A DNA stretch of 64,000 nt from JAWXUU01 sp044426085 (GCA_044426085.1 JAWXUU010000002.1:62001-126000), one strand, 5' to 3'; shown: positions 16,858 through 26,313, counted from the first letter of the stretch. Made by a program: numbers and translations. The notes: generated from the letters alone by a model not told the origin.

Positions 16858-18848
16858 TGGCAATTGTTCAAATGAAAAGAATGAAGCTTGCGGCTCTTTC
16901 TGAAGAAAAAGAAGAAATTCTAAACATATTGAACAAGCTGGGTTGCGTTGAATTAAAAGAAACGCAAGAAATTGAAAACACTCACACAAGATTTAATGAA
17001 AAAAGAGCGGCGAGAACTTCTCAAAAACTCACAAAACTAAATTTTGCCATTGAACTTATTGAAAAAGAACAAGCAGAGCGAGTTAAGCTTGCCGATGCAC
17101 AAATTGTTGAATACACTAAGGCAAAAAAACCTTTCATGGCGGGAAGACCAGAAGTTGATTTCGAAAGATTTATCAATTCTGATGCCGAAGAAATGGATGT
17201 TTTGGCGAAGGTGGCAGAACTTGAAAAACTGCAAAATCAAAAGTCTGAAATCAAAAGCAAACTTTTGAAAATTGATAACACGATTTCTTCACTTGCAGTG
17301 TATCAAGACCTAACAATTCCTTTTTCATCTTTCAAATCAACTAAGAACGTTGCTATATTCCTAGGAACAATCCCAGTTGTTGTGGAAGCGAAATTCAATG
17401 CAGAACTTAAAAGCGAAGATAAAAACTTCAAAGTGCAAACAATTTCAAAAGTTGGAGAATACATTTCAATTTTTGCATACGTGCATAAAGAATTTGAATC
17501 AGAGTGCAACAATTTCCTTTCAGAATTTGGCTTTTCAAAATGTTCGTTTGATTTTGATAAAATCCCAAGCGAACAAATTCAAACGCTCAAAGAAGAAAAA
17601 GAAGAATTAATAGCAAAGGATATAAGACTTAACGGCTATATCGTCGGCTATGAAAAACTTCTTGACCAAATGAAGCAAATGTATGATTTTTTCTCTTTTA
17701 AACAAGAGAAAATCACTGCTCAAGGTGAATTCAGAAGAACAGCTGGCGAAAAAGTTATCGTTTTCGAATCTTGGGTTCCAGCAGAACAAACTGAAAACAT
17801 TAAAAACTCAGTCGAAAAATACACAAACAGAGCATACTTCGAATTTTTGGATGTTGAAGATGGCGAAATTCCACCAACATGCACAAGAAACAACAAGCTT
17901 GTTTCGAATTATGAAGTTGTAACAAACATGTATTCCGCTCCGTCTTATCGCGAAATGGATCCAAACTTTTCGGTGATGATTTTCTTCTTCATCTTCTTTG
18001 GCTTCATGCTTTCAGATGCGGGATATGGTCTGCTTCTTGCAGTTGGTGCTTTTGTGGCACTCAAATTTATTGATCTAGAAACGGGTGCGAGAAAGCTTGT
18101 CACTGTTATTATGCTTGGCGGTATTTCAACAATCATCTGGGGTGTGCTTTTTGGCGGATATTTCGGAATAGATGTTTCAAACACATTCCTTGGAAACTTC
18201 ACTTGGTTCACACCACTTGATAATCCAATTGGCGTTTTGGCGCTTGCATTGGGACTTGGTGTTTTCCAAATTTTGTGGGGACTTGGCTTGAAAGCTATTG
18301 CGCTTTGGAAATCAGGTGATAAAGTCGGTGCAATCTGTGACGTTGGTTCATGGTATTTGCTTTTCTTTGGCATCATGATTTTTGCCCTTGGAATGCTTCC
18401 TGGCTTCGAAGCTGTCGGCTCTGTAGGTAAATATCTTGCTATTGGTGGTGTGGCTATGCTACTTCTCACTCAAGGCAGAAAGGAAAAGAACATCTTTTTG
18501 AAAGCATTCAAAGGTGTTGGCTCACTTTATGGCATAATGAATTATGTTTCAGACATTCTAAGTTATGCTCGTCTTTTCGGACTTGGTCTTGCAACTGGTG
18601 TCGTAGGTATGGTTATGAACAATATCGGTATGGTATTTATCGATTTGATTCCATACGCAGGCTATGTTGTTGGTGCACTGTTCATTTTGGCAGGGCACGC
18701 ACTCAACATTGGTATCAACGCACTCGGCGCATATGTCCACAACTGTAGACTTCAATATATTGAATTCTTCGGTAAATTCTATGAAGGTGGCGGTCACGTA
18801 TTCAGTCCACTTGGCTCAAACACAAAATACGTAAGAATAAAAAAATAA
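16857..18848 (+). CDS. ntpI: V-type ATPase membrane subunit I (a subunit)
   Basis: Stator subunit carrying the two ion half-channels against the rotor ring. The 663 aa protein has a long soluble coiled N-terminal half (to about residue 370) and a C-terminal membrane half of seven to eight helices, including FGFMLSDAGYG and the LSYARLFGLGLATGVVG segment whose Arg is essential in the family. It ends with the usual conserved YEGGGHVFSPL segment. Starts by 1-nt overlap with ntpF. Confidence 0.95.
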   Translation: MAIVQMKRMKLAALSEEKEEILNILNKLGCVELKETQEIENTHTRFNEKRAARTSQKLTKLNFAIELIEKEQAERVKLADAQIVEYTKAKKPFMAGRPEVDFERFINSDAEEMDVLAKVAELEKLQNQKSEIKSKLLKIDNTISSLAVYQDLTIPFSSFKSTKNVAIFLGTIPVVVEAKFNAELKSEDKNFKVQTISKVGEYISIFAYVHKEFESECNNFLSEFGFSKCSFDFDKIPSEQIQTLKEEKEELIAKDIRLNGYIVGYEKLLDQMKQMYDFFSFKQEKITAQGEFRRTAGEKVIVFESWVPAEQTENIKNSVEKYTNRAYFEFLDVEDGEIPPTCTRNNKLVSNYEVVTNMYSAPSYREMDPNFSVMIFFFIFFGFMLSDAGYGLLLAVGAFVALKFIDLETGARKLVTVIMLGGISTIIWGVLFGGYFGIDVSNTFLGNFTWFTPLDNPIGVLALALGLGVFQILWGLGLKAIALWKSGDKVGAICDVGSWYLLFFGIMIFALGMLPGFEAVGSVGKYLAIGGVAMLLLTQGRKEKNIFLKAFKGVGSLYGIMNYVSDILSYARLFGLGLATGVVGMVMNNIGMVFIDLIPYAGYVVGALFILAGHALNIGINALGAYVHNCRLQYIEFFGKFYEGGGHVFSPLGSNTKYVRIKK

Positions 18849-18904
18849 TTTGAAAATCTTTTAAAGCTTAACAGCTTAAAATTGATAATAAAAGGAGAAA
18901 CAAT

Positions 18905-19405
18905 ATGGAATTGATTATTCAATCACAAGTAATGGACCTAGGACTTTTTTACGCGTTCTTGGGCGCAGCAATCGCAATCATCTTCGCTGGAACTGGTTCA
19001 GCAATCGGCGTTGGTATCGCAGCACAAGCAGCAGCAGCTGTAACTGCAGAAACTCCAGACAAATTCTCAAAATGTTTGATTTTTGAACTTTTGCCAGGCA
19101 CACAAGGTATCTATGGATTCCTTATCGCAGTAGTTGTATTCATTAAAATTGAACTTTTCACAGGCGTAGTTGCACTAACAACAGAACAAGGTCTTGCAAT
19201 CTTGATGGCTTGTCTTCCAATCGCAATCGTTGGTCTTACATCAGCTATTTTCCAAGGAAAAGCAGCAGTTTCAGGTATCCAACTTATCTCTAAACGTCCT
19301 GACGAATCTGGTAAAGGTATCACGCTTGCAGTAATGGTAGAAACATATGCAATCTTGGCACTACTTGTATCATTCCTAGCCCTATATATTGGCGTAGTTA
19401 TCTAA
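18905..19405 (+). CDS. ntpK: V-type ATPase rotor-ring subunit K (c subunit), Na+-type ligands
   Basis: 16-kDa-type proteolipid of 166 aa: two fused helical hairpins (four membrane helices) forming the rotor ring. The ion-binding Glu is E146 (MVETY). The structurally equivalent place in hairpin 1 is Gly65, so one site per subunit. L63, T66, Q67, Q117 and E146 match the five residues that bind Na+ in E. hirae NtpK, so Na+ coupling is inferred. E61 sits where E. hirae has Gln and is not the ion-site Glu. AAAGGAG precedes the ATG. Confidence 0.95.
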   Translation: MELIIQSQVMDLGLFYAFLGAAIAIIFAGTGSAIGVGIAAQAAAAVTAETPDKFSKCLIFELLPGTQGIYGFLIAVVVFIKIELFTGVVALTTEQGLAILMACLPIAIVGLTSAIFQGKAAVSGIQLISKRPDESGKGITLAVMVETYAILALLVSFLALYIGVVI

Positions 19406-19419
19406 TAAGGAGAAATATA

Positions 19420-19992
19420 ATGGCAGAAAATGCTATCATTGAAAAAATTGTCGATGATGCAAAAAAAGCGAGCCAATCATATATCTCTGATGCTAATGCA
19501 AAAAAAGTTGAAATAGAAAGTGATTTTGAAAAATATAAAACAGCAATCACTGAAAAAACAAATAAAACAACAGCAGTAGAATGTGAAAATATTCTAGTAA
19601 GAAAAAACACTGTTGCAACTTTGGATACTAATAAAATTATTTTGCAAGCAAAACAAGAAGTGATTGATAACGCTTTTGTCGTTGCTAAAGAAAATATTTT
19701 GAAAGATAAATCTGCATATCAAAAATTTATGACAGCTGAAATTTTAAAGTATTTCGAAAACGGTGACGAAATCATTATTGGCAAAACGGATACAGCACTT
19801 GATGATGCCTTTGTTAAAGGCTTAAAAGAAGGCACAAGCAAAAAGATTGTTATTTCAAAAGAAACAGGCAATTTTGTTGGCGGTGTTATCATCAAAAGCG
19901 CTGGATATGATAAGAACTTGTGTCTAGACACAATTTTAAAAACTAAAAGAGAAGAAATTGAAGCTCAGGTTTCAAGAATTCTCTTCGAATAG
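19420..19992 (+). CDS. ntpE: V-type ATPase subunit E
   Basis: Peripheral-stalk subunit of 190 aa. The first ~100 residues form a charged helical coiled region that pairs with the G/H subunit; the C-terminal part (GGVIIKSAGYDKNLCLD, then REEIEAQVSRILF) is the globular head that grips subunit B. AAGGAG precedes the ATG. Sits between K and C as in other bacterial V-ATPase operons. Confidence 0.9.
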   Translation: MAENAIIEKIVDDAKKASQSYISDANAKKVEIESDFEKYKTAITEKTNKTTAVECENILVRKNTVATLDTNKIILQAKQEVIDNAFVVAKENILKDKSAYQKFMTAEILKYFENGDEIIIGKTDTALDDAFVKGLKEGTSKKIVISKETGNFVGGVIIKSAGYDKNLCLDTILKTKREEIEAQVSRILFE

Positions 19993-20004
19993 GAGAATTT
20001 GGGT

Positions 20005-21000
20005 ATGGCAAGCAAAACTTTTGCAAATACGGTCGCAGTGGCAAAAAGCACGAGCCTACTAAACCAAGATAAACTTTCAAGACTTCTTGATTGTGAAACT
20101 GGTGCGGATGGACTCAAAATTTTGGCTGAGCTTTCGTATGGCGATATGTCCATTGAAAACCCATATGACTTTGAAATCTTGATTGATGCAGAGATGAAAA
20201 AACATTATGAATTCATCTCTGAAACTAGTCCTGATAAAAACGCAACTGACTGTTTCTTTTGCGAGCTTGATTATCACAATTTGAAGTGTGCATTCAAGGC
20301 AAAATACGGCAAAATAAAAGAATATGACAAAATTTCTTATTCTTTTTCAAACATTGCCAGTGATTTGCTTTTGGAAAGCGTGGAAAATGATGAATATAAG
20401 TCATTTTCAAAATTCATGATGAAAGCTTGTGAAGAAATTGATTCAGCTCACATCGCAAATTCTTTGACACCATCAAAAATTGACTACATCTGCGACAAAC
20501 AAATGTATGCTGAAATTTTTGCAAAACTCAAAAAAGTATCTTCAAGTGCACTCAATGCATACTACACTGCAAAACTTGACCTTATCAACATTCAAACAAT
20601 GATAAGAGCAAAAGTGTATGAAATTGATTCTTTCGAGCTTGCAAATATGATTTTTGAAGGCGGAAGCATTTCGGTTTTGAAACTTAAGGAGCAATTTGAA
20701 CTTGCCTTTGATGCTTTCATGGCGGAATATACCTACAGCCCATATGCGGAAATCATCAAAACTTTGGTTAAGGAACTTTCTGAAAGTTCAAGCCAAGTTG
20801 AATTTGAAAAAATGCGTGATGATTACCTTATGAACATTTTCAAATCAAAGAAGTTCACTTCTGTTGATGCTGATTTGTTTTATGCCTATATGGTTGCAAA
20901 AATGTCGGAATTTGATAATGTGCGTCTTATTATGGTTGGACTTAACAACAAGCTGGACAAAAATAAAATCAAAGTGAGGTTGAAAGAGCTTTATGTATGA
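20005..21000 (+). CDS. ntpC: V-type ATPase subunit C (d-like)
   Basis: Subunit joining the central stalk to the rotor ring (AC39/d family). 331 aa, mostly helical. Recognised mainly by size, the N-terminal YANTVAVAKS-like start (here FANTVAVAKSTSLL), repeated LINIQTMIRAKVY-type helices and operon position. The ATG at 20005 has AGGAGA eight nt upstream; a TTG at 19999 would be too close to it. The last codons overlap the start of ntpG by 8 nt. Confidence 0.88.
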   Translation: MASKTFANTVAVAKSTSLLNQDKLSRLLDCETGADGLKILAELSYGDMSIENPYDFEILIDAEMKKHYEFISETSPDKNATDCFFCELDYHNLKCAFKAKYGKIKEYDKISYSFSNIASDLLLESVENDEYKSFSKFMMKACEEIDSAHIANSLTPSKIDYICDKQMYAEIFAKLKKVSSSALNAYYTAKLDLINIQTMIRAKVYEIDSFELANMIFEGGSISVLKLKEQFELAFDAFMAEYTYSPYAEIIKTLVKELSESSSQVEFEKMRDDYLMNIFKSKKFTSVDADLFYAYMVAKMSEFDNVRLIMVGLNNKLDKNKIKVRLKELYV

Positions 21001-21316
21001 TAGAATCGGAATCATTGGGGATCCAGACAGCGTTCTTGCTTTCAAAGCAATTGGCGTAGAAGCGTTCCCGCAAGCAGATGCAGAAAAAGCAAAAGACCTC
21101 GTGAAAGAAATGTCAAGAAAAGGCTTCAAAGTGATTTTCATAACGGAAAATTTGTGCGAACAAATGCAGGAATTTTTGGAAGAATATAAATCCAAAACAT
21201 ATCCAGCAATCATTCCTCTCGTAGGTGTTATGGCACCGACAAACTACGGAATGAACAGCATAAGACGCGATATGGAAAAGGCAATCGGGGCAGACATCCT
21301 TTTCAGAAAAGATTAG
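20993..21316 (+). CDS. ntpG: V-type ATPase subunit F (NtpG)
   Basis: Central-stalk regulator of about 100 aa (here 107) with a Rossmann-like fold. Seen: RIGIIGDPDSVLAFKAIGVE at the N-terminus, typical of the family, and a C-terminal tail ending in an amphipathic helix. The start overlaps ntpC by 8 nt. Occurs between C and A as expected. Confidence 0.92.
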   Translation: MYDRIGIIGDPDSVLAFKAIGVEAFPQADAEKAKDLVKEMSRKGFKVIFITENLCEQMQEFLEEYKSKTYPAIIPLVGVMAPTNYGMNSIRRDMEKAIGADILFRKD

Positions 21317-21338
21317 GAAATTTAATGGAGAAATAAAC

Positions 21339-23108
21339 ATGCAAGGAAAAGTAATAAAAGTTTCAGGACCTTTGATTGTTGCCGAAGATATGGCAGATTC
21401 AAAGATGTATGACGTTGTTAGGGTTTCTGATAAAGGATTGATCGGTGAAATCATCGAACTTCGTGGCGACAAAGCCTCAATCCAAGTATACGAAGAAACT
21501 GCAGGTCTTGGTCCTGGCGAAATCGTGCTTTCAACAAACGAACCACTTTCTGTTGAACTTGGTCCAGGTCTTATTGAAAGCATATTTGATGGCATTCAAA
21601 GACCACTCACAAAACTTGTTGAAATGTCTGGCGAAAGAATCGGAAAAGGACTTTCTGTTTCCGCACTAGACCACGACAAAAAGTGGGATTTTGTTGCAAC
21701 AGCAAAAATTGGAGACAGCGTTATTGCAGGTGATATCATCGGCTACGTTTGGGAAACTCCAATTGTAAAACACTATATCATGGTGCCATTTGGTATCAGT
21801 GGTGTTATCGAAAAAATTGCAGATGCAAACATCACAATCGATGAAGTTTGCGCTGTTATCAAAACAAATGATGGCATAAAAGACATCACAATGCTTCAAA
21901 AATGGCCTGTAAGAAGAAGTAGACCATACAAGGAAAAACTTCCACCAAACATGCCAATGATAACTGGACAACGTGTTATTGATACGCTTTTCCCAGTTGC
22001 AAAAGGTGGTGTTGCATCAGTTCCAGGTCCATTCGGAAGTGGTAAAACAGTTGTGCAACATCAGCTTGCAAAATGGGCAGATGCAGAAATCATCGTATAC
22101 GTTGGCTGTGGCGAACGTGGAAACGAAATGACAGATGTTCTTAACGAATTCCCTGAACTTAAAGACCCAACAACAGGCGAACCACTTATGAAGAGAACTG
22201 TTCTTATCGCAAACACATCAGACATGCCGGTTGCCGCTCGTGAAGCGTCAATCTACACAGGTATCACTATCGCTGAATACTTCAGAGACATGGGCTATAA
22301 CGTAGCAATCATGGCGGATTCAACATCAAGATGGGCTGAAGCTCTTCGTGAAATGAGTGGACGTCTTGAAGAAATGCCAGGTGAAGAAGGCTATCCAGCA
22401 TACCTTTCAAGTAGACTTGCAGAGTTCTACGAAAGAGCAGGTATCGTGAAAGCACTTGGTGGTGGAGAAAGAGTCGGCTCTGTAACAGCAATCGGTGCGG
22501 TATCACCTCCGGGTGGTGACCTTTCTGAACCGGTTTCTCAAGCAACACTTCGTATTGTTAAAGTGTTCTGGGGACTTTCAGCACAGCTTGCTTATCGTCG
22601 TCATTTCCCAGCAATCGACTGGATTCAATCATATTCACTTTACGCAGACAGACTTGCAGATTGGTTTAGCAACAATGTTTCACCAGAATTCATTCCGCTA
22701 AGATCATTTGCAATGCGCGTTTTGCAAGAAGAATCTGAACTTGAAGAAATCGTGAGACTTGTCGGTGTTGATGCACTGTCATCAAAAGATAGATTGACAC
22801 TTGAAACAGCAAAGACAATCCGTGAAGACTACCTTCACCAAAATGCATTCCACGAAGTGGATACATTTGCTTCAGTGACAAAACAATACAGAATGTTGAA
22901 ACTTATCAACGGTTTCCACACTCTTTCAAACGCAGCACTTTTGAAAGATGCTGATCTTGATGATTTGCTTAAAATTCCAGCAAGAGACAAAATCGGTAGA
23001 TGTAAATATATCGAAGAAAGTCAGCTTGCTCAATTTGATGAAATCGAAAAAGAAATGGAACAACAAATCAAAGATTTGCATAAAGAAGGAGGTATGATCG
23101 ATGCTTAA
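21339..23108 (+). CDS. ntpA: V-type ATPase catalytic subunit A
   Basis: Catalytic nucleotide-binding subunit (589 aa). Seen: Walker A GPFGSGKT (residues 230-237), the non-homologous insert between N-terminal barrel and nucleotide domain that marks V/A-type A subunits, GCGERGNEM, and DSTSRWAEALREMSGRLEEM. Start has GGAG upstream. Its end overlaps ntpB by 8 nt, ensuring matched synthesis of A and B. Confidence 0.97.
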   Translation: MQGKVIKVSGPLIVAEDMADSKMYDVVRVSDKGLIGEIIELRGDKASIQVYEETAGLGPGEIVLSTNEPLSVELGPGLIESIFDGIQRPLTKLVEMSGERIGKGLSVSALDHDKKWDFVATAKIGDSVIAGDIIGYVWETPIVKHYIMVPFGISGVIEKIADANITIDEVCAVIKTNDGIKDITMLQKWPVRRSRPYKEKLPPNMPMITGQRVIDTLFPVAKGGVASVPGPFGSGKTVVQHQLAKWADAEIIVYVGCGERGNEMTDVLNEFPELKDPTTGEPLMKRTVLIANTSDMPVAAREASIYTGITIAEYFRDMGYNVAIMADSTSRWAEALREMSGRLEEMPGEEGYPAYLSSRLAEFYERAGIVKALGGGERVGSVTAIGAVSPPGGDLSEPVSQATLRIVKVFWGLSAQLAYRRHFPAIDWIQSYSLYADRLADWFSNNVSPEFIPLRSFAMRVLQEESELEEIVRLVGVDALSSKDRLTLETAKTIREDYLHQNAFHEVDTFASVTKQYRMLKLINGFHTLSNAALLKDADLDDLLKIPARDKIGRCKYIEESQLAQFDEIEKEMEQQIKDLHKEGGMIDA

Positions 23109-24480
23109 AGAATACAGAACAATACGTGAAGTTGTCGGCCCTCTTATGCTTGTTGAAGGTGTTGAAGGTGTAAAATATGACGAGCTTGTAGAAATTGAAC
23201 AAGCAAACGGCGAAATCAGACTTGGTAAGGTTTTGCAAATTGAAAAAGATAGAGCAATGGTGCAACTTTTCGAAGGTTCACAAGGTTTGCAAATTTCAAC
23301 TGCTAAAGCTAGATTCCTTGGTAAAGGTGTAGAGCTTGCAGTTTCAAAAGATATGCTAGGAAGAGTATTCGACGGTATGGGTAGACCAATCGATAACGGT
23401 CCAAACATCATTCCTGAAGCAAAGCTTGATATCAACGGACAACCAATCAACCCAGCTGCTCGTGACTATCCAAACGAATTTATTCAAACGGGTATCTCTG
23501 CAATTGACGGTTTGAACACACTTGTTCGTGGACAAAAACTTCCAGTTTTCTCGATGAGTGGTCTTCCACACGCAAACTTAGCAGCGCAAATCGCACGCCA
23601 AGCAAAAGTTTTGAAAAGCGATAGCAAGTTTGCCGTAGTTTTCGGTGCTGTTGGTATCACTTATGAAGAAGCAGAATACTTTATCAGTGACTTCAGAAAA
23701 ACAGGTGCAATCGAAAGAACGGTTCTATTTATGAACCTAGCAAACGACCCAGCGATTGAACGTATTGCAACGCCACGTATGGCGCTTACATGTGCGGAAT
23801 ATCTTGCGTTTGAACTTGGCATGCACGTTCTTGTTATCATAACAGATATCACAAACTATGCTGAAGCACTTCGTGAAACATCAGCTGCAAGAAAAGAAGT
23901 TCCAGGTCGTCGTGGATATCCAGGCTACCTTTATACCGACCTTGCAACAATGTATGAAAGAGCGGGCAGAATCAAAGGAAAAGAAGGCTCAATCACTCAA
24001 ATTCCTATCCTTACAATGCCAGAAGATGACAAAACGCATCCAATCCCTGACCTTACTGGATACATCACTGAAGGACAAATCATGCTTTCTCGTGAATTGT
24101 TCAAAAAAGGTATCAATCCACCAATCGACGTTATGCCATCACTTTCTCGTTTGAAAGATAAAGGTATTGGTAAAGGCAAAACTCGTGAAGACCATGCCGA
24201 CACAATGAACCAATTGTTCGCGGCGTATTCAAGGGGCAAAGAAGCAAAAGAACTTGCTGCAATCCTTGGTGAAACAGCGATTTCAGAAGTTGACAGATTG
24301 TATTCTAAATTTGCAACAGAATTTGAAAATCTTTATGTTTCACAAGGCTTCGAAACAAACAGACCAATCGAAGAAACTTTGGAACTTGGTTGGGACTTGC
24401 TTGCAATTTTGCCAGAAAACGAACTAAAACGTATCAAGGATATATATATCGAAACTTATCATCCGAATCACAAAAACTGA
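23101..24480 (+). CDS. ntpB: V-type ATPase non-catalytic subunit B
   Basis: Partner of subunit A in the A3B3 head. 459 aa. The Walker A position is replaced by FSMSGLPHANLAAQIARQ, as in all B subunits, so it binds but does not hydrolyse nucleotide. DITNYAEALRETSAARKEVP and SRLKDKGIGKGKTREDH are family-conserved. The AAGGAGG Shine-Dalgarno lies in the ntpA 3' end. Confidence 0.97.
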   Translation: MLKEYRTIREVVGPLMLVEGVEGVKYDELVEIEQANGEIRLGKVLQIEKDRAMVQLFEGSQGLQISTAKARFLGKGVELAVSKDMLGRVFDGMGRPIDNGPNIIPEAKLDINGQPINPAARDYPNEFIQTGISAIDGLNTLVRGQKLPVFSMSGLPHANLAAQIARQAKVLKSDSKFAVVFGAVGITYEEAEYFISDFRKTGAIERTVLFMNLANDPAIERIATPRMALTCAEYLAFELGMHVLVIITDITNYAEALRETSAARKEVPGRRGYPGYLYTDLATMYERAGRIKGKEGSITQIPILTMPEDDKTHPIPDLTGYITEGQIMLSRELFKKGINPPIDVMPSLSRLKDKGIGKGKTREDHADTMNQLFAAYSRGKEAKELAAILGETAISEVDRLYSKFATEFENLYVSQGFETNRPIEETLELGWDLLAILPENELKRIKDIYIETYHPNHKN

Positions 24481-24494
24481 TAGGGGGATAAATT

Positions 24495-25127
24495 ATGGCA
24501 AGACTTAATGTAAATCCAACACGTATGGAACTCAAAAGACTATCAGTCCGTTTGAAAACCGCAACGCGTGGACACAAACTGTTAAAAGATAAAAGCGATG
24601 AAATGATTCGTCAGTTTTCTATCTTAATAAGACAAAACAAGGTTCTAAGAGAAGAAGTCGAAGCATCACTTCACGAAGCGATGATAGAATTCACATTTGC
24701 AAGATCGCTAACAAGCTCTAAGCAAATGAACGAAGCCCTTGCAATGCCATCGAAAAAAGTGCAATTAGTCTGCAAAACAAAAAACGTCATGTCAGTTCCT
24801 GTTCCTGAAATCGAAATTGATATGGCTGGCTCTGGAAACGATAACTTTCCATACAGTTTCTCTTCGCTGACAGCAGAAACAGATAATGCAATTATGAATT
24901 TGAATGCAAATTTGGAAAAACTTATCCGACTTGCTGAAATCGAAAAAGCTTGCAATATGCTAGCTAACGAAATTGAAAAGAACAAACGCAGAGTTAACGC
25001 ACTTGAATACGTTATGATTCCGCAACTCGAAGAAACAATCAGGTATATCAAAATGAAACTTGAAGAAAATGATCGCGGTGCAAAATCAAGACTTATGAAA
25101 GTAAAAGAAATGCTCATGAACGATTAA
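24495..25127 (+). CDS. ntpD: V-type ATPase central-shaft subunit D
   Basis: Rotating shaft subunit (gamma-like), 210 aa: two long antiparallel helices, residues ~10-75 and ~140-205, with the family start LNVNPTRMELKRLSVRLKTA and RVNALEYVMIPQLEETI near the C-terminus. AGGGGGA precedes the ATG. Last gene of the operon, followed by a strong terminator. Confidence 0.95.
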   Translation: MARLNVNPTRMELKRLSVRLKTATRGHKLLKDKSDEMIRQFSILIRQNKVLREEVEASLHEAMIEFTFARSLTSSKQMNEALAMPSKKVQLVCKTKNVMSVPVPEIEIDMAGSGNDNFPYSFSSLTAETDNAIMNLNANLEKLIRLAEIEKACNMLANEIEKNKRRVNALEYVMIPQLEETIRYIKMKLEENDRGAKSRLMKVKEMLMND

Positions 25128-25135
25128 TCATGATG

Positions 25136-25164
25136 AAAAATCCACCAGAAATGGTGGATTTTTT
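25136..25164 (+). terminator. intrinsic terminator of the upp-ntp operon
   Basis: TCCACC (25141-25146) pairs with GGTGGA (25153-25158); flanking A-run and a run of six T extend the stem. Strong Rho-independent terminator just after the ntpD stop codon. Confidence 0.88.
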
Positions 25165-25209
25165 GCGTTAAAAGGAATATAGCAGGGTGATTTTTCGCAA
25201 AATAATAGC

Positions 25210-25896
25210 ATGATACCAATCTTTATAAGAACAATTATAATATTTTCAACGCTGTTTGTTGTTATTCGCCTTATGGGAAAAAGGCAAATTGGCGAAATGC
25301 AACCGCTAGAACTTGTGGTCACACTTGTGATTTCCGACCTTGCGTGCATACCACTTGCCGATGTTTCAATACCAATCGCATACGGTGTTGTCGCTATTCT
25401 TGCAGTGTTTTTTGTCAACTGTTTTGCAAATTTGATTTCATCAAAATCGATAAATTTTCGCATGTTCATGACGGGAAAACCAACAATCATTATCGATGAA
25501 AATGGACTTGACGAAATCAATCTGAGAAAACTTAATATGAATATTAACGACGTTATGGAATCAATAAGAACGGCGGGATACTTTCACCTTGATGATATAA
25601 AGTATGCAATTTTCGAAACTAATGGTAAACTCAGTGTTGTAGAAAACAGCAACCAAGAAAGGTCAACAACACTTCCGCTGACCATTGTTGGTAACGGAAT
25701 GAAAATGGAACGGACACTCGACACCATTGACGGATGGGAAATCCTTGAAGTAATATTGAAAAAGCACAATATTAAACTGAGAGAAATTGTCGTCATGACA
25801 ATTGATGATAACGGCAAGGTCTATTTGAAAGAAAAGGGCAGAAAATATAGAATTATTAATACAAACTTCAAAATAAAAGGACAGGATAATGAGTAA
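25210..25896 (+). CDS. DUF421 membrane protein (YetF-like)
   Basis: 228 aa. Three N-terminal membrane helices containing the family motif RLMGKRQIGEMQPLELVVTL (residues 19-38), then a two-part soluble domain with GKPTIIIDENG and a second half ending in a beta-rich tail. The DUF421 family is widespread in spore formers and some members sit in the spore membrane; the biochemical role is unknown. No good Shine-Dalgarno is visible before the ATG. Overlaps the following DUF4363 gene by 8 nt; the pair is commonly found together. Confidence 0.85.
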   Translation: MIPIFIRTIIIFSTLFVVIRLMGKRQIGEMQPLELVVTLVISDLACIPLADVSIPIAYGVVAILAVFFVNCFANLISSKSINFRMFMTGKPTIIIDENGLDEINLRKLNMNINDVMESIRTAGYFHLDDIKYAIFETNGKLSVVENSNQERSTTLPLTIVGNGMKMERTLDTIDGWEILEVILKKHNIKLREIVVMTIDDNGKVYLKEKGRKYRIINTNFKIKGQDNE

Positions 25897-26266
25897 GCGT
25901 ATCATAATATTAATAATAATACTATCAGTTGTTCTTTCGTTGGCACTGCTTGAAGAAACAATTATAAAAAACACTTTTGAAAGTTTAGAATTTCGCCTAA
26001 ATCAAATGGATGTTGCAATAGAAAATGACACTATAAACGAAATAGACATTGATAATTTGATTGGGTATTGGGAAAGGCGAAAAAGGCTTTTATGCATGAT
26101 TGTGCCACACATTGAAATAAGGAATATAGAAATATATTTGTATCAACTTAAAAATGCGGTGGAAAACCAAGAATATTTTGAAGCGTCGGAATATATCGAA
26201 GTGCTACTTTCGCAATCTAGAAGTATACCTAAAACATTTGTGTTGTGCCTTGAGAACATTCTTTAA
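25889..26266 (+). CDS. DUF4363 family protein
   Basis: 125 aa with one N-terminal hydrophobic helix (signal anchor, residues 4-21) and an extracytoplasmic all-helical domain with a WERRKRLLCMIVPHIEI segment that resembles DUF4363 proteins. Function unknown. Overlap with the DUF421 gene and shared membrane location suggest the two work together. Start chosen because AAGGACAGG lies in the DUF421 3' end at normal distance. Confidence 0.7.
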   Translation: MSKRIIILIIILSVVLSLALLEETIIKNTFESLEFRLNQMDVAIENDTINEIDIDNLIGYWERRKRLLCMIVPHIEIRNIEIYLYQLKNAVENQEYFEASEYIEVLLSQSRSIPKTFVLCLENIL

Positions 26267-26270
26267 CAGC

Positions 26271-26305
26271 ATAGTTTATCTTTCTTGCCAAAAAAGATAA
26301 ACTAT
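26271..26305. repeat. 13-bp inverted repeat flanking the ECF-sigma -35 box (possible operator)
   Basis: ATAGTTTATCTTT (26271-26283) and AAAGATAAACTAT (26293-26305) are perfect inverted copies 9 nt apart; the -35 box TTGCCA lies in the gap. No T-run follows, so it looks more like a regulator-binding palindrome than a terminator, though it could also weakly terminate the DUF4363 transcript. Confidence 0.6.
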
Positions 26306-26313
26306 GGTATAAT
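26285..26313 (+). promoter_or_regulatory. promoter of the ECF sigma operon
   Basis: -35 TTGCCA (26285-26290), 17-nt spacer, -10 TATAAT (26308-26313), i.e. sigma-A type rather than an ECF autoregulated promoter. The leader is about 70 nt. Confidence 0.7.

Noticed and set aside
18905..19405. Reading Glu61 of NtpK as a second ion-binding carboxylate
   Set aside because: Alignment of the two hairpins places Gly65, not Glu61, opposite Glu146; E. hirae has Gln at the Glu61 position.
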